A stretch of 6,381 nt of DNA, taken from the NCBI GenBank assembly GCA_030744095.1, contig JASLRF010000020.1, forward strand, positions 1-6,381, read 5' to 3'. Of this stretch, positions 1 to 6,094 are shown piece by piece. Both the position numbers and the translations under genes were made by a program. The notes under the pieces are model-generated. The model was not told the origin of the DNA. It did no database searches and saw nothing but the letters and a program-made list of their open reading frames with translations. Position 1 is the first letter of the stretch, and every line of letters begins with the position of its first letter. Source of the DNA: Pirellulaceae bacterium. Lineage in GTDB: Bacteria > Planctomycetota > Planctomycetia > Pirellulales > Pirellulaceae.

Positions 1-91
1 TGTCGCCGCCTCCGTTATTCAAATTGTGACCACATTTGGCGCAAAAAACGGCGTCCTCTGGGATGTCCGCTCCGCATGCCGAGCACTGCAT
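1..91 (-). CDS. Zinc-ribbon protein, N-terminal 30 codons (partial)
   Basis: Reading the minus strand from the ATG at 91 gives a short N-terminus, MQCSACGADIPEDAVFCAKC followed by GHNL and a Gly/Asn linker, before the window ends. Two CxxC knuckles (Cys3/Cys6 and Cys17/Cys20) form a compact zinc ribbon of the kind found at the start of many bacterial membrane or signalling proteins. The part that would define its function lies outside the window. A GGAG sits 7 nt before the ATG, which supports this start, and a TATAAT box lies about 50 bp upstream. The gene is divergent from nrdR. A longer open frame overlaps on the same strand but lacks the cysteine pattern. The domain call is fairly firm; the role is unknown. 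Confidence 0.8.
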   Translation of the reverse strand, partial: MQCSACGADIPEDAVFCAKCGHNLNNGGGD

Positions 92-117
92 GATGTGACT
101 CCATGTCCTGGCAAGAA

Positions 118-195
118 CCGGTTGCTTGACAATCTGCGGTGTCATTATACCGAGATGATTGGCGGATCGTTAGCCGGTTGCCAACCGATTGTTGG
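118..195. repeat. Repeated CCGGTTGC and overlapping palindromes in divergent spacer
   Basis: CCGGTTGC occurs at 118-125 and again at 174-181, on either side of the minus-strand -10 box. The first copy belongs to the palindrome AACCGGTT (116-123). The second begins the palindrome CGGTTG-C-CAACCG (175-187), which overlaps another, CCAAC-N5-GTTGG (181-195). The arrangement resembles paired operator sites around a promoter. No regulator can be named, and short repeats like these can arise by chance. Confidence 0.3.
144..149 (-). promoter_or_regulatory. Candidate -10 box for the zinc-ribbon gene
   Basis: The minus strand reads TATAAT exactly at 149-144, about 53 bp before the zinc-ribbon ATG at 91. 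No good -35 hexamer is found 16-18 bp upstream (TAACGA at the 17-bp spacing), so this would be a weak or activator-dependent sigma70 promoter. The inferred start of transcription is near 137. Confidence 0.4.
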
Positions 196-265
196 TGAAT
201 AATTGGGGTGATTGCGTGTGACCCAGCGGTGCCGATCGACTCTACCTGTCTACCGAAGGCAGGCC

Positions 266-294
266 TTGGTGATGTATAGTGGGGGCAATCTATT
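266..294 (+). promoter_or_regulatory. Candidate nrdR promoter (weak)
   Basis: TTGGTG (266-271) and TCTATT (289-294) are separated by 17 bp and fit a sigma70 promoter loosely (3/6 and 4/6 matches). An alternative -10, TATAGT at 275-280, is a better hexamer but has no partner -35. Either one would give an nrdR leader of about 50-70 nt. Confidence 0.25.
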
Positions 295-309
295 CCGTGA
301 GAATTGTCC

Positions 310-325
310 GAAAACACTCGTTTTC
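310..325. promoter_or_regulatory. Perfect inverted repeat upstream of nrdR
   Basis: GAAAAC (310-315) and GTTTTC (320-325) are exact reverse complements separated by ACTC, and the repeat ends 28 bp before the nrdR start. It could be a dimeric repressor site or a short hairpin in the nrdR leader. It does not match the NrdR box, so autoregulation by that motif is not supported. The AAAC-N4-GTTT core differs by one base per arm from the GAAC-N4-GTTC LexA box of Gram-positive bacteria, which is only a resemblance. Confidence 0.4.
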
Positions 326-353
326 CGTCAACCAGTAGAGAGTTGGCAAGTCC

Positions 354-827
354 ATGAGATGCCCGTTTTGTCGCGCGGACAACGATCGAGTTATCGACTC
401 GCGAGCGAGCGATGATGGCTACGCCATTCGGCGACGTCGTGAGTGCTTGGATTGCAAACGGCGGTACACCACTTATGAACGGCTGGAAGAAATGGCCATC
501 AAGGTCGTCAAGAAGCACGGCGAGCGTCAGCCGTTCAGTCGCGAAAAAATGCGGCAAGGGCTTGAGAAAGCCTGTTGGAAGCGACCGATCAGCGATGAAC
601 AAATCGACACAATCATCGCCGCGGTAGAAACGGACGTGTATGCCAATTTTGATCAGGAAGTGGCGAGTTGCGACCTTGGCACGTTGGTCATGGAGAAACT
701 GGGGGCGCTGGATCAGGTAGCTTTCGTGCGTTTTGCCAGCGTCTATCGCGAATTCAAAGATGTTCGCGACTTCGTCGATGAACTTCAGCCTATGCTCAAA
801 AATGGCTCGAATCGTCCCACACCCTAA
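354..827 (+). CDS. nrdR: Transcriptional repressor NrdR
   Basis: NrdR is a cytoplasmic, zinc-dependent repressor. It senses ATP/dATP through an ATP-cone and shuts down ribonucleotide reductase operons by binding NrdR boxes. The 157-residue product is close to the usual family length. It begins MRCPFC with a zinc ribbon ligated by Cys3, Cys6, Cys31 and Cys34. The basic RRRRECLDCKRRYTTYER segment follows, then the ATP-cone (about 49-139) with VVKKHGERQPFSREKMRQGL, a central 'LVMEKLGALDQVAFVRFASV' stretch and YREFKDV. The start is fixed by the MRCPFC motif; the Shine-Dalgarno is weak (AGAGAG, 11 nt away). No reductase gene or clear NrdR box is visible here, so its targets lie elsewhere. In many bacteria nrdR sits beside glyA, rib or nusB genes; that neighbourhood is absent. 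The identification is firm. Confidence 0.97.
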   Translation: MRCPFCRADNDRVIDSRASDDGYAIRRRRECLDCKRRYTTYERLEEMAIKVVKKHGERQPFSREKMRQGLEKACWKRPISDEQIDTIIAAVETDVYANFDQEVASCDLGTLVMEKLGALDQVAFVRFASVYREFKDVRDFVDELQPMLKNGSNRPTP

Positions 828-862
828 CTGCGTAACTTCGTTTGGTGGATGCCTCATTCGCC

Positions 863-891
863 TTGGAGGCCCGGGGCTTTGCAGCTATTAT
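863..891 (+). promoter_or_regulatory. Candidate fumC promoter
   Basis: TTGGAG (863-868) and TATTAT (886-891) are spaced by 17 bp. The -10 matches consensus at 5/6 positions and the -35 only in its TTG. Transcription would start near 898 and leave a leader of about 120 nt. The remainder of the 828-1020 spacer shows no coding frame I trust. GCCTC (851-855) and GAGGC (866-870) can pair but lack a following T-run, so they are not a convincing nrdR terminator. Confidence 0.3.
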
Positions 892-1020
892 GACCGCCTT
901 GCGAGCGAGCGTGACAGCGGTGCCAGCAATCCAGCTGATTGGCCAACCGTCGCGCGCCAGTGAACGGCATCCTGGTCGAGACACGTCGCCCGATACCTAT
1001 TTCCGTCGAAAGAAGAGGCC

Positions 1021-2445
1021 ATGACCAAATTCCGCACCGAGCACGACTCGATGGGGGAAGTGCAAGTTCCAGCAGACGCCTACTACGGTGCCCAGACTCA
1101 ACGTGCCGTCGAGAATTTTCCTGTTTCCGGTTGGTGCCTGCCGCGCCCGTTAATTCACGCCTTGGGCCGAGTCAAGTTGGCTTGCGCGATTGCCAATCGC
1201 GACATAGGCAAACTTTCTGGATCCGGTAAGCGGCCGTTGGACGACGCGCAGATTGAGGCCTTGCTGGAAGCCTGCCGCGAAGTGTCTAGTGGCAAACATG
1301 ACACGCAGTTTCCGATCGATGTGTTTCAGACGGGTTCGGGTACGTCGAGCAACATGAACACAAACGAAGTGATCGCGAACCGCGCCATTGAGATTGTGGG
1401 CGGCGATCGGATGGCGGCCGAAAAGCCGATCCATCCCAACGATCACGTCAACATGGGACAGAGCACGAATGATATTTTTCCAACCGCTATTCACGTCGCG
1501 GTGGCCCAACGGATTAAGAACGACCTGATACCCGCGCTCGAGCGATGTGGCTTGGCGTTGGCACAAAAGGCCAAAGACTGGGATCAGGTCATGAAGATTG
1601 GCCGCACCCATCTCATGGACGCAACCCCGTTACGCCTGGGGCAGGAATTTGGCGGATTTGCTCGCCAGCTGGAATTGTCCGTCACGCGCGCGCGCCAGGC
1701 CCTCGAGACGGTCTTGGAACTGCCTGCGGGAGGAACTGCCGTCGGCACGGGCATCAACACGCATCCCGAATTTGGATCTCGCGTGGCAGCCGCACTTGCC
1801 GACCAAACGGGGATCCCGTTCATCGAAGCGGTGAACCATTTTGAAGCTAATGCGCAACGCGACGCCGTCGTTTCCTGTCACGGCCATCTGCGGACGATTG
1901 CCACGACGTTGTTCAACGTGGCTAACAACATACGCTGGCTTTCTTCCGGACCTCGTTGTGGCTTTTACGAAGTCATCTTGCCGGATCGTCAACCCGGTAG
2001 TTCGATCATGCCGGGGAAAGTGAATCCGGTCATGTGTGAGAGCATGATGCAAGTCAACGCACGTGTGATGGGCAACGACCAGACAATTACGGTTAGCGGT
2101 GCCGCAGGGGGCCAATTTCAACTGAATATCATGATGCCGGTCATGGGACATGCTGTGCTGGAAAGCATCCAGTTACTAGCCGCCGCAACACAGGCCTTTG
2201 TGGAATTCTGTGCCGAAGGCATGCAGGCCAATGTGACGGGCTGTGAAGCTGCCGTCGAGCAGAGCCTCTCGATGGTGACTAGCCTGAACCCACTGATCGG
2301 CTACGAGAGAGCATCGCAAGTGGCTAAAGACGCGTTCAAATCTGGTAAGACAATCCGAGAGCTTTGCCGGGCTGAAGGTATTTTGCCAGAAGGCACACTC
2401 CAGGATGCCTTGGATCCCATGAAGATGACGGAACCTCAACCTTAG
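1021..2445 (+). CDS. fumC: Fumarate hydratase class II
   Basis: Class II fumarase reversibly hydrates fumarate to L-malate in the TCA cycle as an iron-free cytoplasmic homotetramer. The 474-residue length is normal for FumC. Family motifs appear in order: YYGAQTQRAVENF (21-33), TGSGTSSNMNTNEV (104-117), HPNDHVNMGQSTND (138-151), GRTHLMDATP (194-203) with the likely catalytic His197, GTGINTHPEF (242-251), and the signature loop GSSIMPGKVNP (326-336) with the catalytic serine at 327 or 328. The C-terminus keeps SLNPLIGYERA (421-431). The purine-rich AGAAGAGG ends 2 nt before the ATG; the N-terminal FRTEHDSMGEVQVP confirms the start. The segment before the signature reads GPRCGFYEVILPDRQP, where E. 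coli FumC has a G-E-I/L-type sequence, and HLMDA recalls actinobacterial fumarases. Aspartase is the main relative, but the motif set favours fumarase. Confidence 0.95.
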   Translation: MTKFRTEHDSMGEVQVPADAYYGAQTQRAVENFPVSGWCLPRPLIHALGRVKLACAIANRDIGKLSGSGKRPLDDAQIEALLEACREVSSGKHDTQFPIDVFQTGSGTSSNMNTNEVIANRAIEIVGGDRMAAEKPIHPNDHVNMGQSTNDIFPTAIHVAVAQRIKNDLIPALERCGLALAQKAKDWDQVMKIGRTHLMDATPLRLGQEFGGFARQLELSVTRARQALETVLELPAGGTAVGTGINTHPEFGSRVAAALADQTGIPFIEAVNHFEANAQRDAVVSCHGHLRTIATTLFNVANNIRWLSSGPRCGFYEVILPDRQPGSSIMPGKVNPVMCESMMQVNARVMGNDQTITVSGAAGGQFQLNIMMPVMGHAVLESIQLLAAATQAFVEFCAEGMQANVTGCEAAVEQSLSMVTSLNPLIGYERASQVAKDAFKSGKTIRELCRAEGILPEGTLQDALDPMKMTEPQP

Positions 2446-2466
2446 CGGTTTGTCGTAAGGACACAA

Positions 2467-2486
2467 CAACGCGCGACAACGCGCCA
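2467..2486. repeat. 10-bp tandem repeat in fumC-TPR spacer
   Basis: CAACGCGCGA is followed directly by CAACGCGCCA, two 10-bp units with nine matching bases, in the 62-bp gap between fumC and the TPR gene. It ends 8 bp before the Shine-Dalgarno. It may be simple slippage, and no function is implied. Confidence 0.5.
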
Positions 2487-2507
2487 TGTTTCACGGAGGA
2501 AACGCAG

Positions 2508-3614
2508 ATGACACCAATGATCCCACGTTCCATCGTTGTCGGGCTCACCTTGACGTGCTTGCTGGTCCCAATCGGATCTGCGGTAGCCCAATCCGATGCC
2601 AAGACGCTGATTGCCGAGGCCTACCGGCAGACCAAGGAGGCCAAGACGGTCGGTCAATTGACGACCATTATCCACCTGTGCCAACAGGCGTTGAAGGCCG
2701 ACGCCACGGAGAGCCAGGTCAAATACCTATCCCAGCTCTTGGGATGGTCGCACAACAAACGTGGCGAAGCGATTGTTGAGCAGTCGTTGGCGGCGTTGCA
2801 GGCTGACGACGGACCGCAAGCGATTGCCTTGGACGCAGAGGCGCTGGCCGACTTCGAGAAATCAGTCGAATATGACGCGGAGCGATGGAAATCGCTTCAT
2901 AATCGTGGTGTCGGCTACGCCCTGATCGATCAGTTCGTGAAAGCGATTGAGGACTTCAACGCCGTGATCAAATTGAAGCCAGACTATGTTAACGCATGGT
3001 TCAATCGCGCCGAGATTCGATACGAACTAGATCAGTTGGATTTGGCGATTGAAGATTACACCGAAGTGATTCGACAGTTGCCAGACGATTTTGGCGCCTA
3101 TACAGGACGCGGCCACGCCAATCTCCAAGCGGGACGGATACGCGTTGCCTTGAACGACTACGAGCACGCGGCCGAACTGAAACCGTCCAGTGCCGACGCA
3201 TTGGTCAATCGTGGACGAGCACGGCATCAACTTGGGATGTGGGAACTGGCAGCCGAGGACTTTCGCGAGGCGATCGAACGTGACGTGAAGTCGGCCCCGG
3301 CCTACCAGGCGGCAGCGTGGTTGATGGCGACCTGCCCTGACAGTCGATATCGAAACCAGAAACTCGGTCTACACGCCGCTGAGAGGGCGGTCGAACTGGC
3401 AGCAGCCGACGTGGTTACGGCCAAGCAGCTAGACACTCTGGCCGCTGCGCTGGCCAATGCAGGGCAGTTTGAAGAAGCCCAAGGGCGGCTGAAGCAAGCG
3501 ATGAAACGGGCGACCGCAGAGGAAGCGATTGAGCTTCAACAACGACTCGCGCGCTACGAAGCCGGAGAACCGTACCGGGAAGCGCTGTCATCCGAAACTG
3601 GCCAACTAAGGTAG
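2508..3614 (+). CDS. Exported tetratricopeptide-repeat protein
   Basis: This 368-residue protein starts with a Sec-type signal peptide: Arg7, a hydrophobic core at about 9-24, and a likely cleavage after AVA (25-27). The mature part would lie in the periplasm or beyond. A helical N-terminal part (31-120) precedes four clear TPR units at about 125-158, 159-192, 193-226 and 227-260, with the usual Gly/Ala-8 and Ala-20 pattern, for example AWFNRAEIRYELDQLDLAIE. Residues 264-298 carry a degenerate unit with AWLMATCPDSRYRN, and 306-335 a last unit (QLDTLAAALANAGQFEEA). I recognise this C-terminal pairing from planctomycete TPR proteins. TPRs bind proteins, so a scaffold or assembly role is likely, but no partner is evident. 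A strong GGAGG (2495-2499) 8 nt before the ATG fixes the start. It may share a transcript with fumC. Confidence 0.85.
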   Translation: MTPMIPRSIVVGLTLTCLLVPIGSAVAQSDAKTLIAEAYRQTKEAKTVGQLTTIIHLCQQALKADATESQVKYLSQLLGWSHNKRGEAIVEQSLAALQADDGPQAIALDAEALADFEKSVEYDAERWKSLHNRGVGYALIDQFVKAIEDFNAVIKLKPDYVNAWFNRAEIRYELDQLDLAIEDYTEVIRQLPDDFGAYTGRGHANLQAGRIRVALNDYEHAAELKPSSADALVNRGRARHQLGMWELAAEDFREAIERDVKSAPAYQAAAWLMATCPDSRYRNQKLGLHAAERAVELAAADVVTAKQLDTLAAALANAGQFEEAQGRLKQAMKRATAEEAIELQQRLARYEAGEPYREALSSETGQLR

Positions 3615-3634
3615 CTGGATTATGGCGTCAGCTG
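3612..3634 (+). terminator. Weak hairpin after the TPR gene
   Basis: AGCTG (3613-3617) pairs with CAGCT (3629-3633) across an 11-nt loop and overlaps the TPR stop codon TAG (3612-3614). No T-run follows, so it is at best a poor intrinsic terminator. Confidence 0.15.
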
Positions 3635-3696
3635 AGTTTGACGACGGCGCGGATTGCGATTTTCGTGCAAAGCCGGTAAATCAGGTGGATTTCGCC

Positions 3697-3724
3697 TTTC
3701 CCAGCAGACGATTAGGTGTAGAAT
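3697..3724 (+). promoter_or_regulatory. Candidate EF-G promoter
   Basis: TAGAAT (3719-3724) matches the -10 consensus at 5/6 positions and is directly preceded by TG. TTTCCC (3697-3702), 16 bp upstream, is a weak -35. A start near 3731 would leave a leader of about 200 nt containing the stem-loops described separately. Confidence 0.3.
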
Positions 3725-3741
3725 AAGGCGATTAGCCTGCA

Positions 3742-3774
3742 GGGGAGATGCCTTTGCAATGCTATGCCTTCCCC
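3742..3774 (+). promoter_or_regulatory. Potential leader stem-loop
   Basis: GGGGAG (3742-3747) can pair with TTCCCC (3769-3774), giving four G-C pairs, one A-U and one G-U, closed by a 21-nt loop that contains the small palindrome TTGCAA. No U-run follows the 3' arm, so it is more like a leader structure than a terminator. It lies just downstream of the candidate -10 box. Confidence 0.3.
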
Positions 3775-3790
3775 CAAATCGGTTGGATCT

Positions 3791-3835
3791 CTCCACCGAG
3801 GTGGTGTCGGCTCCACAGGACGTTCCGTGGTGTCG
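3791..3835 (+). repeat. Duplicated hairpin unit in the EF-G leader
   Basis: Two adjacent units share the same ends, CTCCAC and GTGGTGTCG: unit one at 3791-3809 with a 4-nt middle (CGAG), and unit two at 3811-3835 with a 10-nt middle. In each, CCAC pairs with GTGG. Unit two adds a GGA/TCC stem (3818-3820 with 3824-3826) around a CGT loop, with one bulged A at 3817. The repeats therefore conserve the paired flanks and vary the loop, as expected of a cis-acting RNA or protein-binding element. No known riboswitch or leader family is recognised. Confidence 0.45.
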
Positions 3836-3933
3836 ATACGCGTTTCGCCATGCCAGTGCTTGTTCAGTACATGCGTTGATGTGTCAAACGTGGCCCCTGA
3901 TCCCTATCAGCATCCCAGTGATGCAAACGAACG

Positions 3934-6027
3934 ATGAGTCTCAGCAAACTGCGAAACATCGGTATTTCCGCCCATATCGATTCGGGTAAGACGACCCTCA
4001 GCGAGCGAATCCTGTTTTACACCGGTCGCATTCATCGCATGGAGGAGGTGCGTGGCGACGGTGCTGGCGCCACCATGGACCACATGGAGCTCGAAAAGGA
4101 ACGTGGAATTACCATTACCAGTGCTGCAACCAGCGTCGTTTGGGATGACCATCCGATCAATCTGATCGATACTCCTGGCCACGTCGATTTCACTGTCGAG
4201 GTGGAGCGCAGCTTGCGAGTTCTCGACGGTGCAGTCCTGGTACTCTGCTCTGTGGGAGGTGTTCAGGCGCAATCGCTGACAGTTGATCGCCAAATGAAAC
4301 GGTATCGCGTACCGCGTCTGGCGTTCATCAATAAGATGGACCGCACCGGCGCGGATCCGTTTAGTGTTTGCGAGCAAATGCGTGAACGGCTTGGATGTGA
4401 CGCCATCTTGTTGCAATTGCCGATTGGTGCTGGTGACAATTTTGAAGGTGTGATCAACCTGGTCGATATGCAGGCGGTTTACAACGACGGTGCCGATGGC
4501 GAATCGATTCGAACGACGGACATCCCAGAGGAGCTCAAAGCAGACGCAGCAGCCGCGCGCGGCCAGATGTTGGAACAGTTGGCCATGTACAGCGACGAGC
4601 TGATGGAGTTGCTTCTGTCCGAAGAAGAAGTTCCGGCCGAACTGATACACGAAGTCCTGAAGAACTCGATCCAAGGCCATGAGGCAACACCCGTCTTCCT
4701 TGGCTCCGCGTATAAGAACAAAGGGGTCCAAACGCTACTCGACGCGATCGTGCGTTACCTGCCATCGCCACTCGACCGGGAAATCGTCGCCACAGAGCCC
4801 GGCAATCCAGAAATCACTGTTCCCCTTTGTCCTGACAATGAAGCGCCGTTCGTTGGTATGGCGTTCAAGCTGGTTGACGAGTCGTTCGGCCAATTAACGT
4901 TCATGAGAGTCTACCAGGGAACCGTCGAGAAAGGGCAGACTTACTACAATCAGCGGACAGGTCGCAAAGATCGCTTCAGTCGCCTGTTGCGAATGCACGC
5001 AGACAAACGCGAAGAAATTGACACGGCTAGCGCCGGCGACATCATCGCGGTTATGGGAGTCGATTGTGCCAGCGGTGACACGTATGCCGCGACAGGGAAG
5101 TACTGCACGCTCGAGAGTATCTTCGTTCCAGAAGCGGTCATCAAAATGGCGGTCACTCCGCTCGTTCGCGGCGATGGCGACAAGCTGGGTAAAGCGCTTC
5201 AGCGATTCCGCCGCGAAGACCCCACATTTCGCGTTTCCACCGACGTGGAAACCAACGAGGTTTTGATCGCCGGCATGGGCGAGTTGCATTTGGACATCTA
5301 CATCGAACGTATCCGGCGCGAATACGGTGTCGCAGTCGAAGTCGGTGCTCCGAAAGTCAGCTATCGCGAAGCACCCACAATCGCCGCTAAGTTCAACTAC
5401 AAGCACAAGAAACAAACTGGTGGATCTGGCCAATTTGCCCATATCATCGGTCGCTTGGAACCGTTGCCGGCAGATTCCGAAGAGGAAGTGTTCACTTTCG
5501 AGGAATCGGTCGTGGGCGGTCGCATTCCCAAACAGTACATTCCGTCGGTCGAAAAAGGATTTCGCGAGTCAATTGTCAAAGGGCCGATCGCAGAGTTTCC
5601 CATCGTCGGAGTCGCCGCATTTCTGGAAGACGGTTCGTTTCACGAAGTGGATAGTTCGGATCGCGCATTCCAGACGGCAGCGCGCGCTTGCTTCCGCGAG
5701 ACTTTCAAGAAGATGAAGCCAGTGCTGCTGGAACCGATCATGGATATTGAAATCGAGTGTCCCGATAACTTCCAGGGCTCGGTAGTCGGCGACATAACTT
5801 CGCGCCGTGGGATCATCACATCGACGGATGTGCGTGATGCGACGGCCAGCATCAAAGCGGTAGTTCCACTGGCGGAGACCTTTGGCTACGCGACTGACCT
5901 GCGCAGCATGACGCAGGGCCAGGGGACATTTTCCATGGAGCTGTTTGGTTATCGAAGAACGCCCAGCAACGTTCAAGAAGACGTTGTTGCTGAAAAGAAG
6001 CAGTCACTGCTTGTCGGTGCCAAGTGA
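3934..6027 (+). CDS. fusA: Elongation factor G, spirochaete-planctomycete/mitochondrial type
   Basis: EF-G is a ribosome-dependent GTPase that translocates tRNA and mRNA after peptide bond formation. The 697-residue protein has the full architecture: G domain (about 5-280) with AHIDSGKTT (13-21), RGITI (57-61), DTPGH (79-83), NKMD (133-136) and GSA (257-259); domain II (about 300-390); domain III (397-475); domain IV with HKKQTGGSGQ (491-500) and the tip sequence GSFHEVDSS with His570; domain V to the end. IDSGKTT, the RIHRMEEVRGDGAGATMDHMELEKERGIT stretch, GGVQAQSLTVDRQMKRY and GKGVQ-like 'KNKGVQTLLDA' match mitochondrial EF-G1 and the bacterial spdEFG1 group rather than ordinary FusA. An in-frame TGA at 3919-3921 makes ATG 3934 the first possible start; no Shine-Dalgarno is visible. 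No str-operon genes adjoin it. Family certain; subgroup likely. Confidence 0.95.
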   Translation: MSLSKLRNIGISAHIDSGKTTLSERILFYTGRIHRMEEVRGDGAGATMDHMELEKERGITITSAATSVVWDDHPINLIDTPGHVDFTVEVERSLRVLDGAVLVLCSVGGVQAQSLTVDRQMKRYRVPRLAFINKMDRTGADPFSVCEQMRERLGCDAILLQLPIGAGDNFEGVINLVDMQAVYNDGADGESIRTTDIPEELKADAAAARGQMLEQLAMYSDELMELLLSEEEVPAELIHEVLKNSIQGHEATPVFLGSAYKNKGVQTLLDAIVRYLPSPLDREIVATEPGNPEITVPLCPDNEAPFVGMAFKLVDESFGQLTFMRVYQGTVEKGQTYYNQRTGRKDRFSRLLRMHADKREEIDTASAGDIIAVMGVDCASGDTYAATGKYCTLESIFVPEAVIKMAVTPLVRGDGDKLGKALQRFRREDPTFRVSTDVETNEVLIAGMGELHLDIYIERIRREYGVAVEVGAPKVSYREAPTIAAKFNYKHKKQTGGSGQFAHIIGRLEPLPADSEEEVFTFEESVVGGRIPKQYIPSVEKGFRESIVKGPIAEFPIVGVAAFLEDGSFHEVDSSDRAFQTAARACFRETFKKMKPVLLEPIMDIEIECPDNFQGSVVGDITSRRGIITSTDVRDATASIKAVVPLAETFGYATDLRSMTQGQGTFSMELFGYRRTPSNVQEDVVAEKKQSLLVGAK

Positions 6028-6094
6028 TCGCGTCGTTGTTCGCGCCGCGTCCTCACAGGTGTTTCGTTGAGCATTGGTAGAACTGGTCAACAAG
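6028..6094. other. Convergent intergenic gap without a clear terminator
   Basis: The EF-G gene and the minus-strand gene end 67 bp apart. I see no GC-rich stem followed by a T-run on either strand, so termination is either Rho-dependent or not visible, and the transcripts may overlap at their 3' ends. Confidence 0.5.

Larger units (their letters stand above)
3615..3933 (+). other. 319-bp non-coding leader region before EF-G
   Basis: This is the only gap over 300 bp. An open frame runs through it from 3654 to 3989, but its product is rich in Cys, Arg and Pro, has no recognisable domain and overlaps the EF-G start out of frame, so I treat it as non-coding. The stretch holds a possible promoter (3697-3724), a small perfect stem AGGC-N5-GCCT (3726-3738), a larger G/C stem (3742-3774) and a duplicated hairpin unit (3791-3835). 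The last 95 bases before the EF-G start show no further structure that I can support. Confidence 0.6.

Noticed and set aside
126..151. TTGACA (126-131) with TATACC (146-151) as a plus-strand promoter
   Set aside because: The spacing is only 14 bp, and the sequence is better explained as the reverse complement of a minus-strand TATAAT.
273..280. Half match to an NrdR box near TGTATAGTG
   Set aside because: The right half resembles the consensus, but the left half (TGGTGATG) does not, so there is no palindrome.
15..857. Long minus-strand open frame (280 codons) opposite nrdR
   Set aside because: It lies antisense to the certain nrdR gene, has no recognisable domain, and its end overlaps the better-supported zinc-ribbon frame.
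401..911. Identical GCGAGCGAGCG at 401-411 and 901-911
   Set aside because: A low-complexity 11-mer, one copy within nrdR codons; probably chance in GC-rich DNA.
842..1024. 60-codon plus-strand frame between nrdR and fumC
   Set aside because: No domain; it overlaps the likely fumC promoter and the fumC start.
1630..2151. Minus-strand open frame (173 codons) opposite fumC
   Set aside because: Antisense to conserved fumarase motifs; no domain or ribosome binding site.
3654..3989. Plus-strand open frame of 111 codons before EF-G
   Set aside because: Cys/Arg/Pro-rich product without domain, no good Shine-Dalgarno, and it overlaps the EF-G start out of frame.
3907..4731. Long minus-strand open frame (274 codons) opposite the EF-G gene
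   Set aside because: It mirrors the codon bias of EF-G, shows no domain and begins inside a certain gene.
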